Source: Halonotius roseus
Lineage (GTDB): Archaea; Halobacteriota; Halobacteria; Halobacteriales; Haloferacaceae
Assembly (NCBI RefSeq): GCF_006861655.1
Contig: NZ_SESI01000002.1
Coordinates: 470,775 to 534,774 of the forward strand
Reading direction: 5' to 3'
Length of the DNA stretch: 64,000 bases
The notes under the pieces are model-generated. The model did no database searches and was not told where the DNA came from. It was given only the letters and a program-made list of their open reading frames with translations. Within the stretch, counting starts at the first letter, position 1. Every line of letters starts with the position of its first letter. The position numbers and the translations under genes were made by a program. This document shows positions 41,324-50,435 of the stretch, one piece after another.

Positions 41324-44017
41324 ATGTCTTTGCACAACCGAGGTGTGCGGCAGGATGTCCGTGAACTCGGTGCCCTACTCGGTGACGTACTGAAAGAACA
41401 AACCTCAAGCGACGCGTTCGAAACCGTCGAATCCCTCCGAAAGACGGCGATCGCCTACCGCGACGACGAGATCGACTCCCGCGAGGAGCTGCGAGAAACC
41501 ATCGATCAGCTCTCACCGGGTGAGGAAGGCGAGATCGCCCGCGCGTTCACCACCTACTTCGAGCTCATCAACCTCGCCGAGGAGCGCGAACGCGTCCGGG
41601 CAGTACGGACAGGCTCTCAGGAAGGCACCCTCGACGACAGCTTCGATCGAACCGTCGAAACGCTGACCGAGGCCGATGTCGACGCCGACGGCGTCGAGGG
41701 CATCCTCGACGATGTGTTGATCGAGCCGACCTTCACCGCCCACCCGACGGAAGCCCGCCGCCGAACGATCAAGGCCAAGCTCCGCTCGATCGGCGACCAC
41801 CTCCAGACGCTGGACGAACACAACCTCACCGACCAGGAAGCCGAGGATGTCTGGGAGGATATCAACGCCGAGGTGACAAGCCTCTGGCAGACCCGGCAGG
41901 TTCGACAGCGACAGCCCGAACCCCAAGACGAGGCGCGCAACATCCAGTGGTATCTCGAAAACACGCTGTTCGATGTCGTCGGCGAGGTCTACTCCGAGTT
42001 CGAGGAGGCCGTCACCGACGAGTACCCCGATATCGATATCCCCAAGCTCTTCGAGTTCCGGTCGTGGGCCGGCAGCGATCGTGACGGCAACCCCTTCGTC
42101 ACCGTCGACGTGACCGACGAGACGCTGGCAACCCAGCGGAATATCGTCCTTGATCGGTACAAAACCCGGCTCAAGCGGCTCTCGGCCGTATTGAGTCAGG
42201 ACGGCGACCGGTATGCGACGACCGGCGCGTTCAAATCCTCACTGGAGGCTGACATCGAACGCTTCCCCTCGGTCTCGGAGGAAGCCAAGGAGCGGTACCC
42301 CGAGGAGCCCTACCGCCAGAAGTTCGGTCTGATGCGGGAGCGACTCGACCGCGTCGGCGATGTCCGGCCCGGCGGCTACGAGGAAAGCGAGGAGCTGCTG
42401 GCGGATCTCGAAACCGTCGACGCCAGCCTGCGGGCCTACGGCGGTGTCGACATCGCCGACACGTACATCCAGCCGCTGATCCGACAGGTCGACACCTTCG
42501 GCTTCTCGCTGGCCAGCCTCGACCTCCGGGATCACCGCATCCAACACACCAAAGCCCTCGATGAGGCCCTCGCAAACGAGGGGATCGACTACCGCGGCCT
42601 CGATGAAGAGGAGCGCGTCGAGCTCCTGACCGACGCCATCCTTCAGGACGAACCGCTGCTCGATATGGAGTCACCGGGCGAGCTCAGCGAGGAGTCCCAG
42701 AAGGTCATCGACCGGTTTCTCGCGCTCGGCGACTGGCAGAAGGAGTACGGGATGGAGGCCATCGACACCTACTGTATCTCGATGGCTGAGGAGCCAAGCC
42801 ACGCCCTCGAAGTCCTCTTCCTCGCCGATCAGGTCGATGTGGTCTCGCTGCCCGACCATGTCGGCATCGACATCGTCCCGCTGTTGGAGACCGAGTACGC
42901 GCTCAACGGGGCCGATCGGATCATGGGGACGCTGTTCGAAAACGAGGCCTACAAACAGGCTCTTGAGATCCGCGGCAACACCCAGGAGATCCTGCTGGGG
43001 TATTCGGACTCAAACAAGGAAAACGGGTTCATGGCCGCCAACTGGGATCTCTACAACAACCAGCGTCGCCTCGCGGAGATCACCGAGAACTACGGCGTCA
43101 CGATGCGGATGTTCCACGGCCGCGGCGGCTCGATCTCACGGGGTGGCGGCCCGATGAACCGCGCGCTGCTCGCCTTGCCCAACGAGACCGTGACCGGTCA
43201 GGTGAAGTTCACCGAGCAGGGTGAGGTCATCGCCGAGAAGTACGGCACCCCGCGGATCGCCGAGCGCAACCTCGAACAGATGCTTGACGCCCAGATTCGG
43301 GCCCGCCACAACGCGATCCAAGAGCCGATCGAGGAGGTGCCCGACGAGTGGAGCGACGCGATGAACACGATGACCACCGCCGCCCGCGAGGCCTACCGCG
43401 ACCTGCTGGAAACCGATGGCTTCGTCTCCTACTTCGAGCAGGCGACGCCGATCACGGTGATCGAGAACCTCAACCTCGGCTCGCGGCCGGCCTCCCGCTC
43501 CGAGGAGCGATCGGTCGAGGATCTGCGGGCGATCCCGTGGGTGTTCTCCTGGACCCAATCGCGGTGTATCCTGCCGGGGTGGTACTCGATCGCCGCAGGG
43601 ATCGACGCCTATCTCGACGATGGCGGCGATCTCGACACGCTCGCCGAGATGTACGAGGAGTGGCCGTTCTTCCGGACGACATTCGATCGGGCGACGATCG
43701 CGCTTGCGCGAACGGATCTCGAGATCGCCGACGAGTACGCCGCCCTCGCCGACAGCGAGCTGCGCGAGGAGTTCCAACCCCGGCTCGAAGCCGAGTACGA
43801 ACAGACCGTCGAATACATGCTGGAGATCACCGGCCGAAGCTCGCTGCTGCGGCGTGAGTGGTTCGAGGAGAGTCTCGAACGCCGGAACCCCTACGTCGAT
43901 CCGCTGAATCTGCTGCAGACCCACCTGTTGAGCCAGACGCATCTCACCGAGGCCGAGGAGCGAACCCTGCGGCTGACGGTCAATGGGATCGCTGCCGGGA
44001 TGAAAAATACCGGATAA
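41324..44017 (+). CDS. ppc: Phosphoenolpyruvate carboxylase
   Basis: An 897-residue bacterial-type PEP carboxylase of full length. The catalytic histidine is in FTAHPTEARRRT, the glycine-rich PEP/bicarbonate loop is FHGRGGSISRGGGP, LGYSDSNKENG is the third signature, and the C-terminus ends in KNTG, the usual conserved tail. It converts PEP and bicarbonate to oxaloacetate, replenishing the citric-acid cycle. A TATA-like CTTTTACG is about 28 bp upstream of the ATG. It is a single gene, divergent from the Rieske gene. Confidence 0.95.
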   Translation: MSLHNRGVRQDVRELGALLGDVLKEQTSSDAFETVESLRKTAIAYRDDEIDSREELRETIDQLSPGEEGEIARAFTTYFELINLAEERERVRAVRTGSQEGTLDDSFDRTVETLTEADVDADGVEGILDDVLIEPTFTAHPTEARRRTIKAKLRSIGDHLQTLDEHNLTDQEAEDVWEDINAEVTSLWQTRQVRQRQPEPQDEARNIQWYLENTLFDVVGEVYSEFEEAVTDEYPDIDIPKLFEFRSWAGSDRDGNPFVTVDVTDETLATQRNIVLDRYKTRLKRLSAVLSQDGDRYATTGAFKSSLEADIERFPSVSEEAKERYPEEPYRQKFGLMRERLDRVGDVRPGGYEESEELLADLETVDASLRAYGGVDIADTYIQPLIRQVDTFGFSLASLDLRDHRIQHTKALDEALANEGIDYRGLDEEERVELLTDAILQDEPLLDMESPGELSEESQKVIDRFLALGDWQKEYGMEAIDTYCISMAEEPSHALEVLFLADQVDVVSLPDHVGIDIVPLLETEYALNGADRIMGTLFENEAYKQALEIRGNTQEILLGYSDSNKENGFMAANWDLYNNQRRLAEITENYGVTMRMFHGRGGSISRGGGPMNRALLALPNETVTGQVKFTEQGEVIAEKYGTPRIAERNLEQMLDAQIRARHNAIQEPIEEVPDEWSDAMNTMTTAAREAYRDLLETDGFVSYFEQATPITVIENLNLGSRPASRSEERSVEDLRAIPWVFSWTQSRCILPGWYSIAAGIDAYLDDGGDLDTLAEMYEEWPFFRTTFDRATIALARTDLEIADEYAALADSELREEFQPRLEAEYEQTVEYMLEITGRSSLLRREWFEESLERRNPYVDPLNLLQTHLLSQTHLTEAEERTLRLTVNGIAAGMKNTG

Positions 44018-44154
44018 CGCGTCGACTCGGCGGTTTTGAGTCGGTCGGTGCTGTTTTTGTTGCGTTGCTGTCGTCGAACGCTCTCGCTCAACAGCCGAAC
44101 ATACGGTTGCAAAAGCGTGACCGCAATCGTGGAGGGCGTCAGCGAGAACCGCAA

Positions 44155-44229
44155 CCCACACGCCGAGGAGTGCCTCAGATGGCGTGTGGGCGTGCCCGGA
44201 AGATGATCGGAGTGGAGTGACACCGATCA
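44155..44229 (+). other. Two adjacent stable hairpins between convergent genes
   Basis: CCCACACGCC (44155-44164) pairs perfectly with GGCGTGTGGG (44181-44190); inside this loop GAGG (44165-44168) pairs with CCTC (44173-44176) closing a four-base loop and leaving a four-base bulge. Fourteen bases later TGATCGG (44204-44210) pairs with CCGATCA (44223-44229). The structures lie 138-212 bp after ppc and just before the 3' end of the convergent secreted-protein gene. They could be a bidirectional terminator or a small structured RNA. Confidence 0.45.
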
Positions 44230-44252
44230 CAGAGTGTGCGTACTGCTACCGA

Positions 44253-45233
44253 TTAGGGGGCACCACCTCCGTTGCCGGCGTTTCCGTTACCGCTGTTGCC
44301 CGGATTTCCGTTGCCGGCGTTTCCGGCGTTGCTCGGGCCGTTGCCGTTGCGACCCGGTCTGTCGTTCTCGTCACTGTCGGCGGCGTCACCGGCATCGTCA
44401 GCGTCGACCGCGCCCGCGTTTCCGGCGTTGCCAGGCGCGTTCTCGGCACCGCGATCGGCTTGCCCGGGTGCGTTCCCGGCGTTGCCGGCCTGTGGTGGCG
44501 CGTTGCCAGCGTTGCCCGGTCGGTCGGGGGCGTTCCCCGAGCCGTTGCCCGGGTTCTCAGGCCCGTTGCCGTTGCCGGCTGCCGAGGAGACGATCGGCCC
44601 GAGCTTGTCGTACTCGCCGTTCTGGAACGCGCTGATGATCTCGTGAATCGTTGAGACCTGATCAGGCACCGGCTCCGGCATCGCTGTCGGCGGGCCCTCG
44701 TCGTCTTGGGCCACGAGCGAGCCGTCCTCAACCGCGTAGACGGTCGTCTGGGTGACGTTGTCGACGGTCACCGAGAGCGCAACCGCCGAGCGATTGCCGA
44801 GGTCGAAGGCGACGGTGCCGTTCCCGTCGGTCGCGCCGACCACGGTCTCGTTGACCGCGACGGTCGCGTTTGCGACAGCCGAGTCGTTTTCGGTCACCGA
44901 GACGGTGACCGTGCCGTTGTCGAGCGTCGCGTCGTACGCGACATCGGTCTCGTTGTCGGCATCGTTGGCGTCGTCGCTGTCGGCATCGTCGGCATCGTCG
45001 TTCTCGTTGTCGGCATCGTCGGTTTCGTTCTCAGCGTCGCTATCGTCAGCATCCTCTGACCCGTCAGCATCTGACGCGTCGTCATCGGACGTATCGTCGC
45101 CCTCCTCAGTCTCGTTGGGTTCCGTCTCGTTGGTCGCCTCGTCGGCGGTCTGGGCTGCGACCGCACCCGAGGCGATCGGGACGGCCAGCAGGCAGACGGC
45201 CATCACCACTGCCATGATCGTGGTTCGGTTCAT
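44253..45233 (-). CDS. Secreted Asn/Gly-rich, sequon-rich protein
   Basis: A 326-residue protein with a Sec signal peptide (MNRTTIMAVVMAVCLLAVPIASGAVAAQ), then an acidic low-complexity region of Asp/Asn/Glu/Ala (residues ~30-100), a small Ig-like domain (~105-175, NGTVTVSVTENDSAVANATVAVNETVV), and a C-terminal region dominated by GNAGN-type repeats. It has more than ten N-glycosylation sequons (NET, NDS, NAT, NRS, NVT, NGS), so it is probably a heavily glycosylated surface or released protein. No enzyme motif is visible. The ATG at 45233 is chosen so that the signal peptide is N-terminal. Confidence 0.72.
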   Translation of the reverse strand: MNRTTIMAVVMAVCLLAVPIASGAVAAQTADEATNETEPNETEEGDDTSDDDASDADGSEDADDSDAENETDDADNENDDADDADSDDANDADNETDVAYDATLDNGTVTVSVTENDSAVANATVAVNETVVGATDGNGTVAFDLGNRSAVALSVTVDNVTQTTVYAVEDGSLVAQDDEGPPTAMPEPVPDQVSTIHEIISAFQNGEYDKLGPIVSSAAGNGNGPENPGNGSGNAPDRPGNAGNAPPQAGNAGNAPGQADRGAENAPGNAGNAGAVDADDAGDAADSDENDRPGRNGNGPSNAGNAGNGNPGNSGNGNAGNGGGAP

Positions 45234-45465
45234 TGCGATTCGGCCTACCGGCGGTTCCCACTTCAACCCGGATAGCAGTAGCCTCGAATTACCGTGTTTT
45301 AGCCACAGTTGCGCCCGTTTTCGTCGGATTACAACTCGGACTAAGCGTCAAAAGAAATTTATAGGAGTTACTGATCGCTGCCAGCCAACTCCTCGGCGAC
45401 ACCGTTTGAGCTGCGCAAGAAGAATTATGCTGAGAGACTGTGTTCGAGTAAACAGGTGATGTCCC

Positions 45466-45624
45466 ATGAGTCAAACTGAACTGGAGACAGTGACCTACGG
45501 CGATGAGTGGGGCGAAGAAGCGTTCCGCGATACTGGAGCGGCGACCTTCGGGCGCGCTGAACCGTTCGATCACGACAGTCTCGTTTTTGCGTCGGTTCGT
45601 GAAACGTTCGACGACGAAAGCTAG
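45466..45624 (+). CDS. Small conserved-looking acidic protein (52 aa)
   Basis: ATG at 45466, TAG at 45622-45624. The product starts MSQTELETVTYGDEWGEEAF and ends [11 protein letters not shown] Shine-Dalgarno-like AGGTGAT lies about 6 bases before the ATG, so this mRNA is led, unlike most here. The composition is typical of real haloarchaeal proteins. Its stop overlaps the stop of the convergent DUF7126-like gene by three bases. Function unknown. Confidence 0.6.
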   Translation: MSQTELETVTYGDEWGEEAFRDTGAATFGRAEPFDHDSLVFASVRETFDDES

Positions 45625-45950
45625 TCCGCAGCCAACTCCTCGGCGACGACGCTGACATCCAACAACGCGGGATCGACAGCCAGATCCGTCTGCCGCGTGG
45701 CGACCTCTGGCAGCGACTGCTCGCTGTAGACGACCACGCGCACATCCGGGTTCAGTTCCTTCGCCACGGGGATCCCGCTGGCCTCGCCTACATCGGTCAG
45801 TACCAACATCGCGGCGGCGTCGATGCCGGCGGCTTCCAGCGTTGACGACGACACCACATCCTCGATCTGAGTGATGCTGAAGCCCTCGCTTGCGAGTGCG
45901 TTGCCGAGGCCGTCGGGATCAGGGCCGGCGACGATTGCGGTCTTGCTCAT
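45621..45950 (-). CDS. Small conserved protein (DUF7126-like) in the guaAb-pyrG operon
   Basis: A 109-residue protein with a receiver-like alternating strand/helix pattern: [75 protein letters not shown]. It belongs to a small haloarchaeal family often labelled 'CTP synthetase' only because of gene proximity; it has no CTP synthase domain. The ATG overlaps the stop of guaAb by four bases, so it is coupled to nucleotide-biosynthesis genes. It lacks the response-regulator phosphorylation aspartate pattern. Confidence 0.72.
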   Translation of the reverse strand: MSKTAIVAGPDPDGLGNALASEGFSITQIEDVVSSSTLEAAGIDAAAMLVLTDVGEASGIPVAKELNPDVRVVVYSEQSLPEVATRQTDLAVDPALLDVSVVAEELAAD

Positions 45951-46864
45951 TCGTACTCGATGGTCGCCGGCGGTTTGTGGGTCACGTCGTAGACGACGCG
46001 GGCGACGTTGTCGTTTTCACCCGTAATGCGACTCTGGATGCGCTGGAGCGTATCCCAGTCGATCTCCTGGGCGCGGGCGGTCATCCCGTCGCGGCTCTCG
46101 ACCGACCGGACGGCGACGACCCAGCCGTGAACGCGGTTGTCGCCCTTGACACCCGTCGCTTTTCCGATCACGGCGGCGAAAGCCTGCCACGGTTCGTACT
46201 CTTCGAGCTCTTCTTCGACAACGTGGCAGGACTCGCGGGCGACTTCGACCTTCTCAGGGGTTACCTCGCCGATAATCCGCACTGCGAGGCCGGGGCCGGG
46301 GAACGGCATGCGTTCGGAGATAATTTCTTCGAGGTCGAGTTCGCGGGCGACCTCGCGGACTTCATCCTTGTAGAGGTCGCGAACGGGTTCGACGATCCCC
46401 TCGAAATCGACCACGTCGGGCAGCCCGCCGACGTTGTGGTGGGATTTGATGTTGCCTTCCGACTCGATGCGGTCGGGGTAGATGGTTCCCTGCACTAACT
46501 GCTTGGCGTCGGTTTCCTTCGCCTCGCGTTCGAACTCGCGGATGAACTGCTCGCCGATGACCTTGCGTTTCTCCTCGGGGTCGGTGACGCCCTCCAGCGC
46601 GTCGAGGAACCGCTCGCGGGCGTCGACGATCTGGAGGGAGTCCATGAACGAAAACGTCTCGCGGATCTGCTCGGTTTCGCCTTTTCGCATCAGGCCGGTG
46701 TCGACGTAGACCGGTGTTAGCTGGTCGCCGACCGCCCGATAGGCCAGCGTCGCCGCCACGGAGGAGTCAACGCCGCCGGAGAGTGCGATGATCGCGTTGT
46801 CGTCGCCGATCTGCTCGCTGATCGATTCGACTGCCTCGTCGATGAACTCGGTTGGGTTTACCAT
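45947..46864 (-). CDS. guaAb: GMP synthase ATP-pyrophosphatase subunit (GuaAb)
   Basis: A 305-residue subunit B of the archaeal split GMP synthase. The N-type ATP-pyrophosphatase P-loop is [27 protein letters not shown] and the C-terminal dimerisation domain [16 protein letters not shown] ... [13 protein letters not shown] are characteristic. It adenylates XMP and aminates it to GMP using ammonia from a separate glutaminase subunit (GuaAa), which is not in this window. It starts immediately after the pyrG stop, placing two amidating nucleotide synthetases in one operon. Confidence 0.93.
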   Translation of the reverse strand: MVNPTEFIDEAVESISEQIGDDNAIIALSGGVDSSVAATLAYRAVGDQLTPVYVDTGLMRKGETEQIRETFSFMDSLQIVDARERFLDALEGVTDPEEKRKVIGEQFIREFEREAKETDAKQLVQGTIYPDRIESEGNIKSHHNVGGLPDVVDFEGIVEPVRDLYKDEVREVARELDLEEIISERMPFPGPGLAVRIIGEVTPEKVEVARESCHVVEEELEEYEPWQAFAAVIGKATGVKGDNRVHGWVVAVRSVESRDGMTARAQEIDWDTLQRIQSRITGENDNVARVVYDVTHKPPATIEYE

Positions 46865-48541
46865 CTAAATGGTCGCCTCGGTTTCGGTGTCGTCGTCGGT
46901 TTCGGTACGATCCGGTGCCTGATTGCGCTCCATCACCGCATCGAGGAAGCTCACGAACGGCGGGCTCGCGCGGTCGGGCCGTGAGCGGAACTCGGGATGG
47001 AACTGCGTCCCGAGGAAGAACGGATGATCCTCCAATTCGAGGATCTCCATCCGGCGGCCCGAGACACCGGAGAAGACCATGTTCCCGGATTCCAGTTCGT
47101 CGATATACTCGGGGTTGACCTCATAGCGGTGGCGGTGCCGCTCGGTACAGGAGTCAGCCTCGTAGATCTCGGCGGCCAGCGTGGCGGGTTCGATCTGGGT
47201 TTCGTGCGCGCCGAGGCGCATCGTCCCGCCCATGTCGTCGATCTCCTTCTGTTCGGGCAGGATGTCGATGACCGGATGGGGGGTGTCCTCGTCGATTTCG
47301 GCGGAGTGCGCGCCATCGAGGCCGAGGACGTTGCGGGCCTGCTCGATAACGGCCATCTGGAAGCCAAGACAGAGCCCGAGGAACGGCACGTCGTTCTCGC
47401 GGGCGTAGCGCACGGCGTCGATCTTTCCCTCCGCGCCACGGGAGCCGAAGCCGCCGGGGACGATGATCCCGTCGGCCGACTCCATCCGCTCGGCGTGTTT
47501 TTCTTCCATTTCGTCGGCATCAACCCACAGCACGTCCACGTCGGTTTTGCGTTCGATGCCGGCGTGTTTCAGGGCCTCGTGGATCGACATATAGGCGTCT
47601 TCGAGGCCGTATTTGCCGACGAGGGCGATCTCGACGCTGCCGGTTCGCTCGCGGGTGACCAGATCCCGCCACCGCTGGGATCGGTCGGCCTTCGGCACCG
47701 CGTCGGCGTCGATCCCGAGCCGCTTCATCACGTACTCGTCGAGGCCTTCGTCTTCGACCATCAGCGGCACCTTGTAGATGTCGTCGACATCGGGGTTCGA
47801 AAAGACGGCATCGGTCGACACGTCACAGAAGCGGGCGATCTTCGTCTTCGTCTTCGTGTTGAGTCGCTCCTCGTTGCGCCCAACGAGGATATCGGGTTGA
47901 AGCCCGATCGATCGCAGTTCCTTGACGCTGTGTTGGGTGGGTTTGGTCTTCTGCTCGCCGTTCATCGAGTTCGGGACGAGCGTGACGTGCATGAAGAGCA
48001 GATCCTCGTCACGTTCCTCGCTGGCAAACTGTCGCAAGGATTCGAGGAACGGCATCGACTCGATGTCGCCGACGGTGCCGCCGATCTCGACGATACACAC
48101 GTCGGTGCCTTCGGCGGCCTCACGGATGCGGCGTTTGATGTCGTCGGTGACATGCGGGATGATCTGGACGGTTTTGCCGAGGTAGTCGCCGGCGCGCTCG
48201 GCTTCGATGACGCTCTGGTAGGTTTTGCCCGTCGTCACGTTGTGGTCGGAGGTCATGTCGATCCCGAGGAAGCGTTCGTAGTTGCCAAGATCAAGATCGA
48301 CCTCGCCGCCGTCCTTGAGGACGTAGACCTCGCCGTGCTCGTAGGGGTTCATCGTCCCGGCGTCGACGTTGAGATAGGGGTCTACCTTGACCGCGGTCAC
48401 GTCGAAGCCGGCATTCGCCAGCAGGCGGCCCGTGCTCGCGGCGGTGATCCCCTTTCCGAGCCCGGACATCACGCCGCCTGTGACGAAAATAAACTTCTCC
48501 CCCAGCGTGGGGTCGTATTCGGTGGTCGGTTCGGGTGGCAT
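46865..48541 (-). CDS. pyrG: CTP synthase
   Basis: A 558-residue CTP synthase of normal length. The N-terminal synthetase domain begins [20 protein letters not shown], with the nucleotide loop and [20 protein letters not shown]. The C-terminal class-I glutamine amidotransferase domain has the nucleophile in [10 protein letters not shown] and the His-x-Glu pair in [12 protein letters not shown]. It makes CTP from UTP, ATP and glutamine. The final ~25 residues are a disordered Asp/Thr tail. The ATG at 48541 starts a three-gene operon with guaAb and the small DUF7126-like gene. Confidence 0.95.
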   Translation of the reverse strand: MPPEPTTEYDPTLGEKFIFVTGGVMSGLGKGITAASTGRLLANAGFDVTAVKVDPYLNVDAGTMNPYEHGEVYVLKDGGEVDLDLGNYERFLGIDMTSDHNVTTGKTYQSVIEAERAGDYLGKTVQIIPHVTDDIKRRIREAAEGTDVCIVEIGGTVGDIESMPFLESLRQFASEERDEDLLFMHVTLVPNSMNGEQKTKPTQHSVKELRSIGLQPDILVGRNEERLNTKTKTKIARFCDVSTDAVFSNPDVDDIYKVPLMVEDEGLDEYVMKRLGIDADAVPKADRSQRWRDLVTRERTGSVEIALVGKYGLEDAYMSIHEALKHAGIERKTDVDVLWVDADEMEEKHAERMESADGIIVPGGFGSRGAEGKIDAVRYARENDVPFLGLCLGFQMAVIEQARNVLGLDGAHSAEIDEDTPHPVIDILPEQKEIDDMGGTMRLGAHETQIEPATLAAEIYEADSCTERHRHRYEVNPEYIDELESGNMVFSGVSGRRMEILELEDHPFFLGTQFHPEFRSRPDRASPPFVSFLDAVMERNQAPDRTETDDDTETEATI

Positions 48542-48698
48542 ACCGACTGTGCGGCAGGTTTCATGAAAACGGTTTCGATGGACGCGATGGGCTGTCGGAT
48601 CGTTGGGTTCTGTTGTTTGCTACCACGCCGACACGAAGATGACTGCTCTCGTCGCCGCCAGACGCCGGTGTTTTCTACACCCACCACATTGCTCGGGT

Positions 48699-50357
48699 AT
48701 GCGAAGTCTCCGGAAGCGGGTGGCCTACTTCGTCGTCTTTGTCGCTGTCTTTGTCGTTGTCATGGCGGTCGTCTACGACGCCGGGATGCGCGCCTTCGAG
48801 CCCGGCCCCTACCCGCCACCGGGGACGGAGATCTCGCTGTTTCACTCGGGACAGGTCGTCGTCGAGACGATCACCGCCACCGGCTACGGCTCGGATGCCC
48901 CCTGGAAAAGCCCGGAGATGAACGCGCTGGTCGTGCTGTTGGATCTCACCGGCGTCGGCCTGTTCTTTCTCGCCTTGCCGGCCGTGTTGCTGCCGTGGTT
49001 TCGGGATGCGTTTTCGGTCTCGGTGCCGACCGCCGTCGACGACGAGTTGGCGGATCACGTGGTCGTCTGTACCTACACCGATCGCGCCCGCGAGCTGATC
49101 GCCGAGCTTGAGTCGGCGGATACCGACTACGTGCTTGTCGAACCCGACGACGACCAGGCGGCCGAGCTCTACACCGACGGCTACAGCGTCATCACCGGTG
49201 ATCCACAGTCGACGGAAGCCCTGCGGAGCGCGAATCTCGACACCGCCCGCGCGCTCGTCGCCGATGTCTCCGATCGGGTCGATGCGAGCATCGTGCTTGC
49301 GGCCCGGGAGCTCAGCGAGACGGTGACCGTCGTCAGCGTCGTCGAGGAGCCAGCCCACACCAGCTACCACGAGCTGGCCGGCGCGGATCACGTCGTGACA
49401 CCGCGACAGCTGCTCGGTGAGGGGCTGGCACGGAAGGTAACGACCACCGTCGAGGCCGATCTCGGTGAGTCGATCCGGCTGGGAGAGGATCTCGAACTCG
49501 GCGAGATCCCCGTCCGGGGCGACAGCGAACTCGCCGGCCAAACGCTGGCCAACAGCGACATCCGCGACCGGTACAGCGTCAACGTCGTCGGCGTGTGGTA
49601 CAAAGGCGAGTTCACGACGCCGCCGCCGCTGGAGACCCCCTTGGCGCGCGGGATGACACTGTTGGTGACCGGCGATCGAGCCGCCTTAGATCGGCTCCGC
49701 AGCGCGACCGGCTCTCGCATCCGGCAGTTCGGCCGCGGGAAGACGATCATCGTCGGCTACGGGCAGGTCGGCCAGGCCGTCTCGGAGCTGCTTTCGGCGG
49801 CCAATATCGCACATACGGTCGTCGACAAAAAGGAGAAACCGGGCGTCGACATCGTCGGCGACGCAACGGTCACCGAGACGCTCGAATCGGCCGGTGTTGA
49901 CGGGGCCGCGTCGGTTGTGTTGGCGATCCCGGATGAGACCGCCACCGAGTTTGCGACGCTGATCGTCCGCGATCTTGATCCGGAGACGGAGATCATCGCT
50001 CGCGCCGAAACCGGAGGCGCGGTGCCGAAAACCTACCGTGCGGGCGCGGACTACGTGCTCTCGTTGGCGACGGTCAGCGGCCGATCGATCGCGTCGCTTG
50101 TCATCGACGACGAGGAGATCCTCGGCATCGAGACCAACGTCGAGATCATCAAGACGACAGCACCGGGGCTTGCCGGCGAGACGCTGGAGGGCGCGAAGAT
50201 CAGAGCGCGAACCGGCTGTACCGTCGTCGCCGTCGAACGCGACGACACGACGCTGACCGATCTCGATGCCGACTTCCGGATCGACGCCGACGACCGCCTT
50301 GTCATCGCCGGCAGCGACAGCGGTGTCAACACCTTCCTCGAAGAGTTCTGTGGATAG
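48699..50357 (+). CDS. Potassium channel with tandem RCK (TrkA-N/TrkA-C) domains
   Basis: A 552-residue protein. Residues ~8-110 hold two transmembrane helices and a pore loop with the selectivity filter TITATGYGS (residues 57-65, TATGYG in place of the usual TVGYG). Two RCK units follow: TrkA-N1 (DHVVVCTYTDRARELI, which lacks the usual GxGxxG), TrkA-C1 (~290-345), TrkA-N2 (TIIVGYGQVGQAVSELL, complete NAD motif), and TrkA-C2 at the end. Such two-helix channels assemble as tetramers and are gated by nucleotides or ions; K+ handling is central to salt-in haloarchaea. I choose the ATG at 48699 so the first helix starts normally. Confidence 0.88.
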   Translation: MRSLRKRVAYFVVFVAVFVVVMAVVYDAGMRAFEPGPYPPPGTEISLFHSGQVVVETITATGYGSDAPWKSPEMNALVVLLDLTGVGLFFLALPAVLLPWFRDAFSVSVPTAVDDELADHVVVCTYTDRARELIAELESADTDYVLVEPDDDQAAELYTDGYSVITGDPQSTEALRSANLDTARALVADVSDRVDASIVLAARELSETVTVVSVVEEPAHTSYHELAGADHVVTPRQLLGEGLARKVTTTVEADLGESIRLGEDLELGEIPVRGDSELAGQTLANSDIRDRYSVNVVGVWYKGEFTTPPPLETPLARGMTLLVTGDRAALDRLRSATGSRIRQFGRGKTIIVGYGQVGQAVSELLSAANIAHTVVDKKEKPGVDIVGDATVTETLESAGVDGAASVVLAIPDETATEFATLIVRDLDPETEIIARAETGGAVPKTYRAGADYVLSLATVSGRSIASLVIDDEEILGIETNVEIIKTTAPGLAGETLEGAKIRARTGCTVVAVERDDTTLTDLDADFRIDADDRLVIAGSDSGVNTFLEEFCG

Positions 50358-50435
50358 CCGCGATCGATCGCGGCCGCTACCCCCGGAGGCTGCCGCTGTC
50401 GAAACCTGAATACCCCCGGCTGTCGAAGCGGTCAC

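Noticed and set aside
41513-44230. Several minus-strand frames opposite ppc (137 to 364 codons).
   Set aside because: All lie antisense to full-length PEP carboxylase and lack domains or a promoter.
46997-49111. A 704-codon open frame on the plus strand, antisense to pyrG.
   Set aside because: It mirrors the CTP synthase gene, a normal effect of GC-rich codon use in haloarchaea. The amino-acid composition lacks any domain, and the frame runs on into an alternative frame of the channel gene.
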